DNA of 64,000 nucleotides from Planctomycetia bacterium (GCA_016191115.1 JACPPG010000017.1:1-64000); one strand, 5' to 3'. Shown: positions 36,713-45,873, numbered from the stretch's first letter. Made by a program: numbers and translations. Notes: generated by a model from the letters alone, not told the origin.

Positions 36713-36893
36713 CGTGGTCGGATCTCCTTCGGAGGACTCGATTGGCGGCTGCCCCGGCAAGTGTCGCCTGACGCCTTGCCGACGGTCAATCCACCTAAAG
36801 CGCGCCGGTTCCGCGCCGCGCGTGCGCTCGGATAGCCCGGGAGTCCTTTTTCAAACCCCGCGCGGGCCGTACAAGTGTCGGCCAATCCGGCTA

Positions 36894-37017
36894 CGGGAGA
36901 GCTGCAAAGTCCGGGGTCTGGCTCATTTTTCGGCGCACGCGGTTCTCAATTCTTCCGAAGGACCTTCGGCCGAAAAATGTGCCTGACCCCCTCTCCCAGG
37001 ACTTTGCAGTTCTCCTG
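36894..37017 (+). repeat. Family B palindromic element, copy B1 (124 bp)
   Basis: Ends CGGGAGAGCTGCAAAGTCC and GGACTTTGCAGTTCTCCTG are near-perfect inverted repeats. The inner arms GGGGTCTGGCTCATTTTTCG and GTGCCTGACCCC pair except for two T-T mismatches. The element is flanked by the direct repeat CAATCCGGCTA at 36883-36893 and 37018-37028. Confidence 0.9.
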
Positions 37018-37028
37018 CAATCCGGCTA

Positions 37029-37185
37029 CAGGGCCATCCTGTTTTTCAAAATGGCGAGGCGGGAAAATGGGACTGGCTCCGAGCATAAACAGCGCAAGCC
37101 CTTTCAGACCAACGTTTCGTCTCGGTGCCTGTCCCACCTTCCCGCCGGTGCGCCGCCGGCAAGCTTGAATCTGTGAACGGCCCTG
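37029..37185 (+). repeat. Family A palindromic element, copy A3 (full length, 157 bp)
   Basis: CAGGGCCATCCTG to GAACGGCCCTG. It begins immediately after B1's right flanking repeat and is itself followed by AATCCGGCTA (37186-37195). The same 10-mer thus occurs before B1, between B1 and A3, and after A3. Length is identical to copy A2. Confidence 0.93.
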
Positions 37186-37203
37186 AATCCGGCTATCCGC
37201 GCG

Positions 37204-37233
37204 TTGCAACTGTTCACCCCCTGGTGGTATACT
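37204..37233 (+). promoter_or_regulatory. Candidate sigma-70 promoter for the redoxin/copper protein
   Basis: TTGCAA, an 18-base spacer, then TATACT, 65 bases before the ATG at 37298. It lies just outside the family A repeat. It is one of the best consensus matches in the window. Confidence 0.55.
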
Positions 37234-37297
37234 CAGCCTGCTATTTTTAGGCCATTCTCTACGGCTTGGCGGCCCTTCCTGAATCAAGGAGAGAGAG

Positions 37298-39157
37298 ATG
37301 TTGCGCCTGGCGATTTGCGGAGTCGTGGCATGGGGTCTGGTCGTCGCTAGTTCGGCCGCCTTCGCGGCGGACGCAGTCAAGGATGCATCGGCCGCCCAGG
37401 TCGCGCCGGTGGCGATCGGCGGCCAGGTCGCGGACGTCACGTTCAAGGACATCCGCTACGCGGCGCACAATCTCAAGGACTTCGGCGAGAAGAAGGCGTA
37501 CGTCGTGGTCTTCACCACGCTCGACTGCCCGGTCGTGAAGCGCTACCTGCCGCGCGTCGTCGAGCTGGAAAAAGCCTATCGCAACCGCGACGTGCAATTC
37601 GTGTCGATGAACGTCGGCCCGAATGACCCGATGGTCGAAGTCGCCTACCAGGCGCTGCAGGTCGACGCGGAGTTCCCCTTCTGCAAGGATTTCGACGGCG
37701 ACGTGGCCCGCGCCATGGGCGCCGACCGCACGCCGCAGGTCGTCGTGCTCGACGGCGATCGCAAGCTGCGCTACCGCGGGCGGATCGATAGCCAGTTCCG
37801 CGTCGGCGGTGTGAAGCCCGACACGGGCCGCGAGGACCTTAAGGAAGCGATCGAGGACGTTCTGGCCGGCCGCGAGGTGAAGGTCGCCGAGACGCCGGTC
37901 GACGGCTGCCCGATCACATTCGCGAAGGTGACGCCGCCGGCCAAGCCGGTGACGTTTGCCGAGGACGTGGCGGCGGTGCTGCAGAAGAATTGCCAGGAAT
38001 GCCACCGCCCGAACGCCGAAGGCCCGTTCGCGCTGTTGAGCTACGAGGACGCGGTCGACCATGCCGAGACGATCGCGGAAGTGGTTAAGGAGCAGCGGAT
38101 GCCGCCGCTTTACGCCAGCCGGCAGCACGGCGATTTCGTTAACCTGCGCGGCCTGTCGCCCGAGGAGCGGACGTTGATCCTGAACTGGGTAGCCGGCGGC
38201 CGACAGCAGGGCGATCTCGCCAAGATGCCCCCCACGCCCAAATGGCCCGACAATCGCTGGCTGATCGGCGAGCCGGACCTGGTCGTTCAGATGCCCAACC
38301 GCGTCGAGCTGCCGGCCACGGGCTACGTGAAGTACAAGTACGTGGTGCTCCCGCACCGCTTTGAGGAAGACACGTGGATCACCGCCTGCCAAATCCTGCC
38401 GGAGAACAAGAGCGCCTTGCACCACTGCAACATGGCGTACATCGACCCGATCAAGGGCAAGTACTCCGATGCCCAGTTCATCACCGGCCAGGTGCCCGGC
38501 GGCATTCCCATGATTCTCGACAAGGGCGTCGGCTTCATGATTCCCAAGGGGAACGTGCTGGTGCTGCAAATCCACTACGTGACGACGGGCGAGCCAACCA
38601 CGGACCAGTCGAGCGTGGGCTTTGTGTTTGCCAAGGAGCCGATCAAGAAGCAGCTCAAGCACTTCCGCTGCCACAACGGCACGTTCGCCATCCCGCCGGG
38701 CGACGGGGCGCACCTGGTCGAGGCCAAGCGGACGTTCGCCAAGGATTCGACGCTGGTCGGCATGTTCAGCCACATGCACCTGCGCGGCAAGGACATGATC
38801 TTCAACGCCATCTATCCGGGCGGCGAAAAAGAGACGCTGCTGGCCGTGCCCAATTACAGCTTCGACTGGCAGATGTCGTACGTGTGGCGGCCAGGCGCCA
38901 AGAAGTTCCCGAAGGACACGGTGGTCGACGTCACGGCCCACTTCGACAACTCGTCGTTCAACCCCTACAACCCCGATCCCACCGTGACGGTGAAGGAAGG
39001 GGACCAGACGTTCGAGGAAATGATGTACGGTTTCGTCTTCTACACCGAGGACGACGAGAACCTGAACATCGCCGTCGACCCGAAAACGGGTCACGAAATT
39101 CATGCCGGCAAGGAAGCGTCGAACAAACCGGCAGCCGCCGCACAGGCGGGTGGGTAG
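37298..39157 (+). CDS. Redoxin - cytochrome c - copper monooxygenase-like fusion protein, exported
   Basis: A 619-residue protein starting at ATG 37298 after AAGGAGAGAGAG. Signal: LAICGVVAWGLVVASSAAFA. Residues about 40-210 are a peroxiredoxin/AhpC-type redoxin with a single Cys in VVFTTLDCPVVKRY. A c-type haem motif follows in LQKNCQECHRPNAEGPF. The C-terminal about 350 residues resemble the copper type II ascorbate-dependent monooxygenase fold, with candidate ligands in ALHHCNMAY, VLQIHYVT and MFSHMHLRGKDM. The order thiol, haem, copper suggests an electron-transfer chain in one periplasmic chain. The fusion recurs in planctomycetes as I recall; its substrate is not known. Confidence 0.86.
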   Translation: MLRLAICGVVAWGLVVASSAAFAADAVKDASAAQVAPVAIGGQVADVTFKDIRYAAHNLKDFGEKKAYVVVFTTLDCPVVKRYLPRVVELEKAYRNRDVQFVSMNVGPNDPMVEVAYQALQVDAEFPFCKDFDGDVARAMGADRTPQVVVLDGDRKLRYRGRIDSQFRVGGVKPDTGREDLKEAIEDVLAGREVKVAETPVDGCPITFAKVTPPAKPVTFAEDVAAVLQKNCQECHRPNAEGPFALLSYEDAVDHAETIAEVVKEQRMPPLYASRQHGDFVNLRGLSPEERTLILNWVAGGRQQGDLAKMPPTPKWPDNRWLIGEPDLVVQMPNRVELPATGYVKYKYVVLPHRFEEDTWITACQILPENKSALHHCNMAYIDPIKGKYSDAQFITGQVPGGIPMILDKGVGFMIPKGNVLVLQIHYVTTGEPTTDQSSVGFVFAKEPIKKQLKHFRCHNGTFAIPPGDGAHLVEAKRTFAKDSTLVGMFSHMHLRGKDMIFNAIYPGGEKETLLAVPNYSFDWQMSYVWRPGAKKFPKDTVVDVTAHFDNSSFNPYNPDPTVTVKEGDQTFEEMMYGFVFYTEDDENLNIAVDPKTGHEIHAGKEASNKPAAAAQAGG

Positions 39158-39336
39158 AAATCCTTTTGGGCGAGGGGCGCTGCCGCAATTCAGTCCGCCT
39201 CTTCGGCAAGGCACTGGGGTCGCGTCGTTCCCAAGGCGCCTCCGCGCATCGTGTGCTGACGGGCCGCCCCTAAGCTGGCAATAAGACCGCGGATTCTTGG
39301 ATTCTTCAAAACCCACCATGTTGGGGAGGACGACTA

Positions 39337-40146
39337 ATGAGATCGAGCACCTTTGCCGCGTTGACTCTTCTCGTCGCGCTGGCCGGCAACTCCCAGGCTT
39401 CCGAGCTGGTCGTCATGGGCGTCAATCTCAATGGCCCTGCCCCCGACGGGCAGAAGGTCTACACGATCGGTGTCGACACGCAAGGCCTCGCCGGCCTCTT
39501 GGAAATCAGAGGGCTGAAGTTTGTCGGCACTGGCGCCGGCGGCAGCCCCAAGCAGAGCAATTTCGAGGCCCCCTCCGTCGCCGCCTACAACCCACAGAAT
39601 CGTCAGGACGTAGAGGTGTTCGCCGAAGTCTGGGGCGAGGTGGATTTTAAGCAGTTCGACAGTTGGTGGTATGCCTCGGGAAGCGGGCTACTCCAAACTA
39701 GGAAAGGTCAACTGATCACGACCGACCCGATCGTGGGCCCGACTGGACAGCTTTGGCTGCCACAGGCCTTTGGCATCATCGGCGGTGACGGCCCTGCGCC
39801 CGGTTTCGGCAGTGGTCTCGACATGGGTATGTACGCCGTTTTCGGCTCATTCTCCGCCTCCTCGCCGGCGGGAATCTATCCCTTGCTACAGGTTCGCACT
39901 AGCGGCGACCTACTGGTGGGCTTTGCGGCGGACACCAAGCTGTCGGTGCAGGCCGATCAAGGCGAAGTGGCCACCAACGTGCTCGGCGGGCCGCAAGACG
40001 TCAATCCGTACGCCGTCCTTCGCTTCAACGAAGACCGCATCGTCCCCGAGCCATCGACCTACGCCCTGGCGGCGATAGCCTTGACCGGGCTATTGGCGTT
40101 CGGGCGCCGTTTTCGTCACAGGCGGATACCGCGCGCCGTTCGATAG
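39337..40146 (+). CDS. PEP-CTERM exported protein
   Basis: A 269-residue protein with ribosome site GGGGAGGACGACTA. Signal peptide MRSSTFAALTLLVALAGNSQA. The mature beta-rich body has a Trp/Phe-rich patch (VWGEVDFKQFDSWWYASGSG). It ends with VPEPSTYALAAIALTGLLAFGRRFRHRR, a PEP-CTERM sorting signal with membrane helix and basic stop. No dockerin repeats here. Probably surface-displayed via exosortase. Function of the body is unknown. Confidence 0.8.
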   Translation: MRSSTFAALTLLVALAGNSQASELVVMGVNLNGPAPDGQKVYTIGVDTQGLAGLLEIRGLKFVGTGAGGSPKQSNFEAPSVAAYNPQNRQDVEVFAEVWGEVDFKQFDSWWYASGSGLLQTRKGQLITTDPIVGPTGQLWLPQAFGIIGGDGPAPGFGSGLDMGMYAVFGSFSASSPAGIYPLLQVRTSGDLLVGFAADTKLSVQADQGEVATNVLGGPQDVNPYAVLRFNEDRIVPEPSTYALAAIALTGLLAFGRRFRHRRIPRAVR

Positions 40147-40149
40147 CAC

Positions 40150-43100
40150 CTACTTCGCCCGCGGCGTGAGCGTTTTCAAGTACGCCTGCAGGTCCACGAG
40201 CTCGCCGTCCGTGGCCGCGTTCAAGAGGCCGGTCGGCATCAGCGACTGTTGCGACGGTTGCGTGCCGGCCACCTCATCGCCGGTGACGCGGACCGTCGTG
40301 TCGGCGTCGGTCTGTAGCAAGAGGCCGTCGGTGGACTCGTACACCACCAGGCCGTGATAGATGCGGCCGCCGCGGGTCGTGACCATCGTCGTGCGGTAAA
40401 GCGGCGAGACGTCGCGGCTGGGATCGATAATGGCCGCGAACAAATCCTCGCGCGAGAAACGGTCGGCGGCGCCGGCCAGGTCCGGCCCCAGCCGCCCCGC
40501 CGCGGCGTGGCAGCGGCTGCACGTGAATTTCTCGAACGCGCGGCGGCCGCGGGCCGCGTCCCCGGCGGCCCAATCGAGCTTTGCCAGCCGGTCGCGCCAC
40601 GCCGCGCCGTCGCCGGCGGCAGCGCCAAAACCGCTCTGCCGCGCCGCCTCGGCCGGATACTGCTCGGCAAACCAATTGAACCATGGCCGATACGCCGCCG
40701 CGAGATCGGTGTCGCTGCCCTCCGCCACGTCGATCCGCCGGCCGCTCCAGTGCGTCAGAAGAGCCGCTAGCGCCGCGCGGACGTCCCGCTCCTTGGGCGC
40801 CGTGCAGTACCGCCGCAGCGCCGCCACCGCCGCCGCGACATCCGCCGGCGACGATTCCGAGGGCAGCTTCACGAGCGCCCCGGCCGCGTCGAGCACGGTC
40901 CGCGAGGCCGGCCAGGCAAGCGATTCGACGAACCGCCCGCGATCCACGGCTTGCGACCGCCGCGCAAGGCGGGCCACGATCGCTTCGCGCAACGCATAGT
41001 CCTCCCACCGCTCGCGCAGCCGCGGCAGGATCTCATCATCCGGCAGCGCCGCCAGCACGCCCACCAGCTCGGCGGTCCACGCGGCGCCGCCGTCCGCATC
41101 GACAGCAGCGCTGGCGAGCAATTTTCTCGCGGCCTTCTCGCGCACCGCCTTCGGCATGGCCGCCGCAAATAGCGCATGAGCCGGCGTCCCGAACTTCGGA
41201 TCATTCACAAGCGCCTCGGCCAGGCCTGGGTCGGCGGCGCAAAGCTGCTCGAAAAGCTCGCTGACGCGGAGCGGCCAGTTCCGGTCCGTCGTCACGTGTG
41301 CCGCCTCGAACCGGTCGTGCAGCCGCGCGAGCGTCCCGGCGACCTGCGTTGTCAACTCGGCACGGCGGGGCGCAGGCAGCCTGGAAAGGACGATCAAAAA
41401 ATGCACGTCGTCGAAGGGCGACTGTGAGTCCGCCCGCCGCGCCGCGATCGCCTCGACCGCCTCCGGCAGGTCCGTGCCGAGCATCGCCAAAAGCCGTGCC
41501 GCTTCGCGGGCAAGCTCGGGCTGGGCGGCCGGCAGTCGCGCGGTCACCCGCTCGGCGATCACTCGCCGCAGGGCGGCATCGACCGCCTCGACGTTGTTGC
41601 CGGCGTAGCCGCTGTAAACTTCGGCCTGGCCAGGCTGGACGCGCAAGTCCCCCAGCGCGATCTGCAGCAGTCGGATCGCCTCGAGCCGAGCGCTCGCGTC
41701 GTCGTTACGGTCCAGCGCGTCGAGACAGGCGTGCACATGCCGACTCGTCGTTGTGGCGTCCGAGTCGCCGATCGGGCCATCGATCCACAGCCGCGCGAGC
41801 ACGATGCGCGGCGAGGCAGCAACGTCGAGCGTGCCGATCGCGCCGACGAAATCGTCATGGCCGGGCCCTCGCGCCGCGGCGATCGTGGCGGCACGAACCC
41901 GGCGGCAGTCGCTCGCCAGTGCCCGTGGCCAGTCCGGCCCGGCCGCCGCGTCAGCGAATTCCCACTTCGGTAGTGCGGCAAGCGCCTCCCATGCCGCGCG
42001 CTCGACCCGCGCGTCGCCGGCGCGGGTCAAGTCGGCCAAAATTTGCTGCCCCCGCGCTTGCGCCGGATGCCGTGAGATCGACCACGCGACGCGGGCCGAA
42101 AGCCGCGGCCGCCCGAGCGCGATCGCCCACTCGGCCACGTCCGGCGGCACGCCGTCGAATAGCTCGGTCAACACCTCGACCGCGCGGATTTGCCGCGCGC
42201 ATGCCTGGCGTTCGTCGGTTGTCGCGGCGGCCAGCGCTTCGCGCCCCAGCCGGCGCGCAAGCGGCACCCACCGCGCCCGCGACCAGCTCGAAAGCGGCTG
42301 GTCGGCATCGAGCACGGCATCGATCGCGGCCGCCTGTTCGACTTTCGGTGCCGGCTTCTCGTACCGGATTCGGAATACGCTCCCCCGCGTGCCGCGCCCA
42401 CCCACGGCCACGAACAAATCGCCTTCCGGTCCAACCGCCAGGTCGACCGGGGCGAATCCGACGTCGCCGGTGGTTTGCAAGAAAGTCTCCACGCTGCCCG
42501 ACAGAGTTGCCCCATCCTCAACGAGCGGCAGAAAGTACACGCGGCCGAACGTCCAGCACGCCGTGAACAATCCCTGGCGATAACGCGCGGGGAACTGGCG
42601 ATGCCGATACACGATTCCACCGGTGGGCGAGCCGCGGCCGATCTCCACGGCCCGCTCGACATTGTCGAAGAACGAGGCCGGCCGGTTCCAGCTTCGCTGC
42701 CACCCTTGCAGGAGCCAGCCGTGCTCCATGCCCGCCGCCACGTCGAACAGCCGATTCGGCGCATACCACGGCAGCCCGTGGTCGCGCTCGCCATCGGCGT
42801 CGACCAGCAGCAAACGCCCGTCGGCGGTGAAATCGGCGTCGTACGGATTGCGGAAGCCGTGGGCCAGCACGTCGGTCTCGCGCAGGTCGGGCGAGATCCG
42901 CACGACGGCGCCGCACCTTGGCTCCTTCACCGGCGAGCCGGGGCGGGCGGCGTGCGCCGCCGACACGCCGGCGTCGTTCCCGCAAATTACGTAGTACCAG
43001 CCGTCCGGCCCGCGCAGCACGCCGTTGGCGCCGTGCTCGGGATGCCGCAAATGGGCGATAATCTCGCCGGTGTCGTCGGCCACGTCGTCGCCGTCGGAAT

Positions 43101-43485
43101 CCGACAGGCGGCGCACGGCGTCGTCGCCCGTGCAGATGAGGTTCGGGCCATCGAAATACATTCCGTGGGCGCCGCTTTTAGGCGTGGACGAAAAGAGCGT
43201 GGCCCGATCGGCACGTCCGTCCGAATCGTCGTCGTGCAGAATCTTGACGTAGCCCGGCCCGGCCACGACGACGCGGCCGCGGGCATCGATCGTCATCGAG
43301 AAGATGTCGTGCGCCAGGTCATCGCCGGCAAAGAGCGAAACCGAAAAGCCGCCGGGCACGGAGAAGCCCAGCTCGGCCGCGGCGCGTTCCGAGGGCGCGG
43401 CCCAGGCAAACACGATCGCAAGAAGCGACGCAACTGCGCGTGCGACAGGACGGGCGGAGCTCGCGGTGAGAAGCGTCACGAGCAC
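40150..43485 (-). CDS. PVC-type haem-binding CxxCH protein (membrane-bound dehydrogenase family)
   Basis: A giant exported protein of about 1,111 residues. After a hydrophobic start (VASLLAIVFAWAAP) the propeller domain begins LGFSVPGGFSVSLFAGDDLAHDIFSMTIDARGRV. It includes DGPNLICTGDD, HGANGVLRGPDGWYYVICGND, LAHGFRNPYDADFTADGRLLLVDADGERD and DLAVGPEGDLFVAVGG. A helical HEAT-like middle of about 450 residues follows. The C-terminal domain has the haem motif FEKFTCSRCHAAAGRLGPDLAG, then PSRDVSPLYRTTMVTTRGGRIYHGLVV, the PVC-specific haem module. The GTG at 43485 is my best start. The ORF-track start at 43818 would overlap the lipoprotein gene; TTG 43515 is an alternative. Probable periplasmic sugar dehydrogenase, substrate unknown. 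Confidence 0.85.
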   Translation of the reverse strand: MLVTLLTASSARPVARAVASLLAIVFAWAAPSERAAAELGFSVPGGFSVSLFAGDDLAHDIFSMTIDARGRVVVAGPGYVKILHDDDSDGRADRATLFSSTPKSGAHGMYFDGPNLICTGDDAVRRLSDSDGDDVADDTGEIIAHLRHPEHGANGVLRGPDGWYYVICGNDAGVSAAHAARPGSPVKEPRCGAVVRISPDLRETDVLAHGFRNPYDADFTADGRLLLVDADGERDHGLPWYAPNRLFDVAAGMEHGWLLQGWQRSWNRPASFFDNVERAVEIGRGSPTGGIVYRHRQFPARYRQGLFTACWTFGRVYFLPLVEDGATLSGSVETFLQTTGDVGFAPVDLAVGPEGDLFVAVGGRGTRGSVFRIRYEKPAPKVEQAAAIDAVLDADQPLSSWSRARWVPLARRLGREALAAATTDERQACARQIRAVEVLTELFDGVPPDVAEWAIALGRPRLSARVAWSISRHPAQARGQQILADLTRAGDARVERAAWEALAALPKWEFADAAAGPDWPRALASDCRRVRAATIAAARGPGHDDFVGAIGTLDVAASPRIVLARLWIDGPIGDSDATTTSRHVHACLDALDRNDDASARLEAIRLLQIALGDLRVQPGQAEVYSGYAGNNVEAVDAALRRVIAERVTARLPAAQPELAREAARLLAMLGTDLPEAVEAIAARRADSQSPFDDVHFLIVLSRLPAPRRAELTTQVAGTLARLHDRFEAAHVTTDRNWPLRVSELFEQLCAADPGLAEALVNDPKFGTPAHALFAAAMPKAVREKAARKLLASAAVDADGGAAWTAELVGVLAALPDDEILPRLRERWEDYALREAIVARLARRSQAVDRGRFVESLAWPASRTVLDAAGALVKLPSESSPADVAAAVAALRRYCTAPKERDVRAALAALLTHWSGRRIDVAEGSDTDLAAAYRPWFNWFAEQYPAEAARQSGFGAAAGDGAAWRDRLAKLDWAAGDAARGRRAFEKFTCSRCHAAAGRLGPDLAGAADRFSREDLFAAIIDPSRDVSPLYRTTMVTTRGGRIYHGLVVYESTDGLLLQTDADTTVRVTGDEVAGTQPSQQSLMPTGLLNAATDGELVDLQAYLKTLTPRAK

Positions 43486-43564
43486 AATCGTAGTTGCCGC
43501 CGGCGCGGGCGACAATCGGCCCGACGTACGACTGGCAATCGCGTGCGAGCGGCCCTGTGGCGGC

Positions 43565-44071
43565 TCACCAGAACGGCCCGCCGAACGAGACGCCCCAGCC
43601 GATGCGGTGGCGCGGGCGGTAGCCGCCGTGGCCGAACGAGAACGAGTAGTACGGTGGCGGCGGGCCCCAGTAAGGCGGCGGGTAGTAGTACGGGTAAGGA
43701 TAAGCGTAAGGGTAAGGATACGGGTAAGGAGCCGCGACCGGCGGCGGGGCAGACACGACAGCGCCTGGAACAGCACCGGGCGGGCCGGCCACTGGCGGCG
43801 CCGCTTGCTGGGCGGCAATCTGCGCGCGGTTGCGAGCTTCGATATCGTCCAGGCCGCTCCCCACCGCGGCGCCCGTCAGGGTGCCCACGCCGGCGCCGAT
43901 CAGTGCGCCAGCGCCAGTGCTTCCGAGGGCGTTCCCAACGATCGCGCCGGTGCCGGCGCCGGCTAGCCCGCCCACTAGCGCCCCTCTGTCGGTGTAATAC
44001 GGAGACGCGCAGCCGACGATCGACAGACCGGCCAGCACCGTGGCGAGCGCGCAGCGGCAAGTGGGAGTCAT
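43565..44071 (-). CDS. Glycine-zipper lipoprotein with Tyr/Pro-rich tail
   Basis: A 168-residue protein starting at ATG 44071 after AGAGGACCCACGCGT. CALATVLAGLSIVGC is a lipobox signal with Cys at about residue 22. The mature part begins ASPYYTDRGALVGG, followed by a YMGG-like glycine zipper (GALVGGLAGAGTGAIVGNALGSTGAGALIGAGVGT, repeated G-x3-G). An Ala/Pro segment precedes a Tyr/Pro tail (PYPYPYPYAYPYPYYYPPPY) and a Gly/Phe end. Glycine zippers pack helices in or on membranes. Probably an outer-membrane-associated lipoprotein. It is upstream of the CxxCH gene on the same strand, 79 bp away. Confidence 0.78.
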   Translation of the reverse strand: MTPTCRCALATVLAGLSIVGCASPYYTDRGALVGGLAGAGTGAIVGNALGSTGAGALIGAGVGTLTGAAVGSGLDDIEARNRAQIAAQQAAPPVAGPPGAVPGAVVSAPPPVAAPYPYPYPYAYPYPYYYPPPYWGPPPPYYSFSFGHGGYRPRHRIGWGVSFGGPFW

Positions 44072-44189
44072 ACGCGTGGGTCCTCTAGAAAGTGCCAAAA
44101 GTGGCTGAGCATGACCATCCTTGGTCGAGTGCGGGAGGCGGATTATCCGCACGAGCCGCCCACCGGGTCAAGACCGCACAAGGGGCGAT

Positions 44190-44330
44190 CAGGGCCATTC
44201 TGTTTTTCAAAATGGCGAGGCGGGAAAATGGGACTGGCTCCGAGCATAAACAGCGCAAGTCCTTTCAGGCCAACGTTGCGTCTCGGTGCCTGTCCCACTT
44301 TCCCGCCGGTGCGCCGCCGGCAAGCTTGAA
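44190..44330 (+). repeat. Family A palindromic element, copy A4 (3'-truncated)
   Basis: It starts CAGGGCCATTCTG and stops at CAAGCTTGAA; after that the text becomes ATTCATCATT-type repeat (44338-44362). It lies between the lipoprotein and HEAT genes, which are both on the minus strand. Confidence 0.9.
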
Positions 44331-44368
44331 GGATTTCCATTCATCATTCCGCATTCATCATTGGCCCC

Positions 44369-45553
44369 TCAGCTCTTCTTCGCCGCCTGCCGCGTCCGCC
44401 ATTGCTGCCATTTGGCCAAGGCCGCGTCGCGCTCGGCCGTGCTGGCGAATCCCAGCGTGGCCGTGTTGAACAAGATGGTGGCGTTGGGCTGCGCCCGTTT
44501 GAAGCCGAAGTCGGCCAGCTTCTGGCCCGACAGGTGGACCATCACGGCCAGGGCCACGTCGCGAACTTGCGTCTCGACGACCTGGTTTGCCGCCAGTTGC
44601 TGGTGACCGCAAACCGACTGATCGGACAACAAAGGCTCGAGCCGCGCCACGTCGTCCGCGCCGCCGAACTTTCCCACGACCAGCACCGCGTACTGCCGCA
44701 TGTGCGGCGGGCTGCCCGGTTCCTTGAGCATCGCCAGCGCCGGCTCGATCCCCTCGCGCAGATTGAACTGCAGCGCCAGCATCATCGTCTGCTGCATGCT
44801 CGACGGGTCGTTGGTGAAGCTCCGCCGCACCCACGCGCCGAGCAGCTTTTTCAGGATCGGATTCTTGTCGCCTCCGGCGATCGCCTGCCGGAAGGGCTGC
44901 TGGTAGCAAAAGTTAGTCACGGCCATCGCCGACTGCGGCGAGATCGGAACGTCGCTGTCGCCACCGACGAACAGCAGCGCCGCCACCGTTCCCAGTTGCA
45001 CGGCTCGCTCGGTGGTGCGTCCCGGCACGCGCATCGACTCCTGAATCTGCTGACAGCGGCCGTCGAACGCCGCCGCCAACCGCTCCGGACCGAGTTCCGA
45101 AGCCTCGAGCAAGCCCGGCTCGTTGCGCTGCATGTCGGCGAAAAGTCGGCGGGCGGACACATTTTCGCCCATCATCTTTCGATACCGCTGCCAGCCCGGC
45201 AGATCGTGCTGCTTCTGCCCTTGGGTGTCGTCGACAAAGGCTTCGAGGCGGCGGCGCCAATCGAGTTCGAGGACTTCCGACAGCACCATCCGCGCCCTGT
45301 AGCGCACTTCGGCATCGGGGTCGGCGAGCGCCTTGACGAGCGCAGCCTTGGCAGGGACGCCAATCCGCGCAAGCTCGCGCGTAGCGCGCTCCCGCACGGC
45401 ATACGACACGTCCCCCATTTGGCGGACCAGTTGCGCGATGTGCCGCTGGTCGACAGGCGGTTGCGCATCGTTCGACGGCCTGGCGGCCAGCGCCGTCGCG
45501 GCAAGAGAGAGAACGACGCCCAGGAGAAGAATCGATGCCCGTCGCTCGACCAC
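44369..45553 (-). CDS. Exported HEAT-repeat-containing hypothetical protein
   Basis: About 394 residues starting with GTG at 45553 (VVERRASILLLGVVLSLAATALA), preceded by GCGAGG. After the signal peptide comes a HEAT-like unit, IAQLVRQMGDVSYAVRERATRELARIGVPAKAALVKAL and DPDAEVRYRARMVLSEVL, then a longer helical region (DDTQGQKQHDLPGWQRYRKMMGENVSARRLF) with a second block of HEAT-like repeats. No catalytic motif found. The ORF track starts at 46162, but everything upstream of 45553 runs through the family A repeat (A5) and the leader of the divergent enzyme, so it is rejected. Confidence 0.75.
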   Translation of the reverse strand: MVERRASILLLGVVLSLAATALAARPSNDAQPPVDQRHIAQLVRQMGDVSYAVRERATRELARIGVPAKAALVKALADPDAEVRYRARMVLSEVLELDWRRRLEAFVDDTQGQKQHDLPGWQRYRKMMGENVSARRLFADMQRNEPGLLEASELGPERLAAAFDGRCQQIQESMRVPGRTTERAVQLGTVAALLFVGGDSDVPISPQSAMAVTNFCYQQPFRQAIAGGDKNPILKKLLGAWVRRSFTNDPSSMQQTMMLALQFNLREGIEPALAMLKEPGSPPHMRQYAVLVVGKFGGADDVARLEPLLSDQSVCGHQQLAANQVVETQVRDVALAVMVHLSGQKLADFGFKRAQPNATILFNTATLGFASTAERDAALAKWQQWRTRQAAKKS

Positions 45554-45644
45554 GCAAACCTCGCTTCGGAGGGCCTTGGAGTAGCCTCCTATTCTAACAA
45601 GACGCCGGCTAAAACGCGCCTGCCGGGACCCGAAAGGCACGGCG

Positions 45645-45787
45645 TTCTGTTTTTCAAAATGGCGAGGCGGGAAAATGGGACTGGCTCCGAGCATAAACAG
45701 CGCAAGTCCTTTCAGACCAACGTTGCGTCTCGGTGCCTGTCCCACTTTCCCGCCGGTGCGCCGCCATCCAGCTCGAATCTGTGAATT
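45645..45787 (+). repeat. Family A palindromic element, copy A5 (both ends altered)
   Basis: The intact core runs from TTCTGTTTTTC to GAATCTGTGAA. The CAGGGCC left end is replaced by GGCACGGCG, and the right end loses CGGCCCTG. GCCGCCGGCAAGCTT is mutated to GCCGCCATCCAGCTC. It is the oldest-looking copy, placed upstream of the divergent HEAT and PLP-enzyme genes. Confidence 0.88.
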
Positions 45788-45873
45788 TGCGGCCGCTTGC
45801 AGCCAGTAACTGCTAAAGTGCCATCGCCGAAGAACGTTTGAGAAGCGCCTGAGGCGATACAGCTTGATCAGTG

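Noticed and set aside
36875-37168. Repeated short ORFs with GLAPSINSASPF and RRNVGLKGLALFMLGAS peptides
   Set aside because: These are open frames inside family A and B repeats on both strands; no start signals, and truncated copies break them.
37259-39319. 686-aa antisense ORF opposite the redoxin/copper protein
   Set aside because: Shadow frame; sense strand has signal peptide, redoxin and CxxCH motifs.
42190-44088. 632-aa ORF opposite the CxxCH protein and lipoprotein
   Set aside because: Spans two real genes on the other strand; composition is typical of antisense GC-rich DNA.
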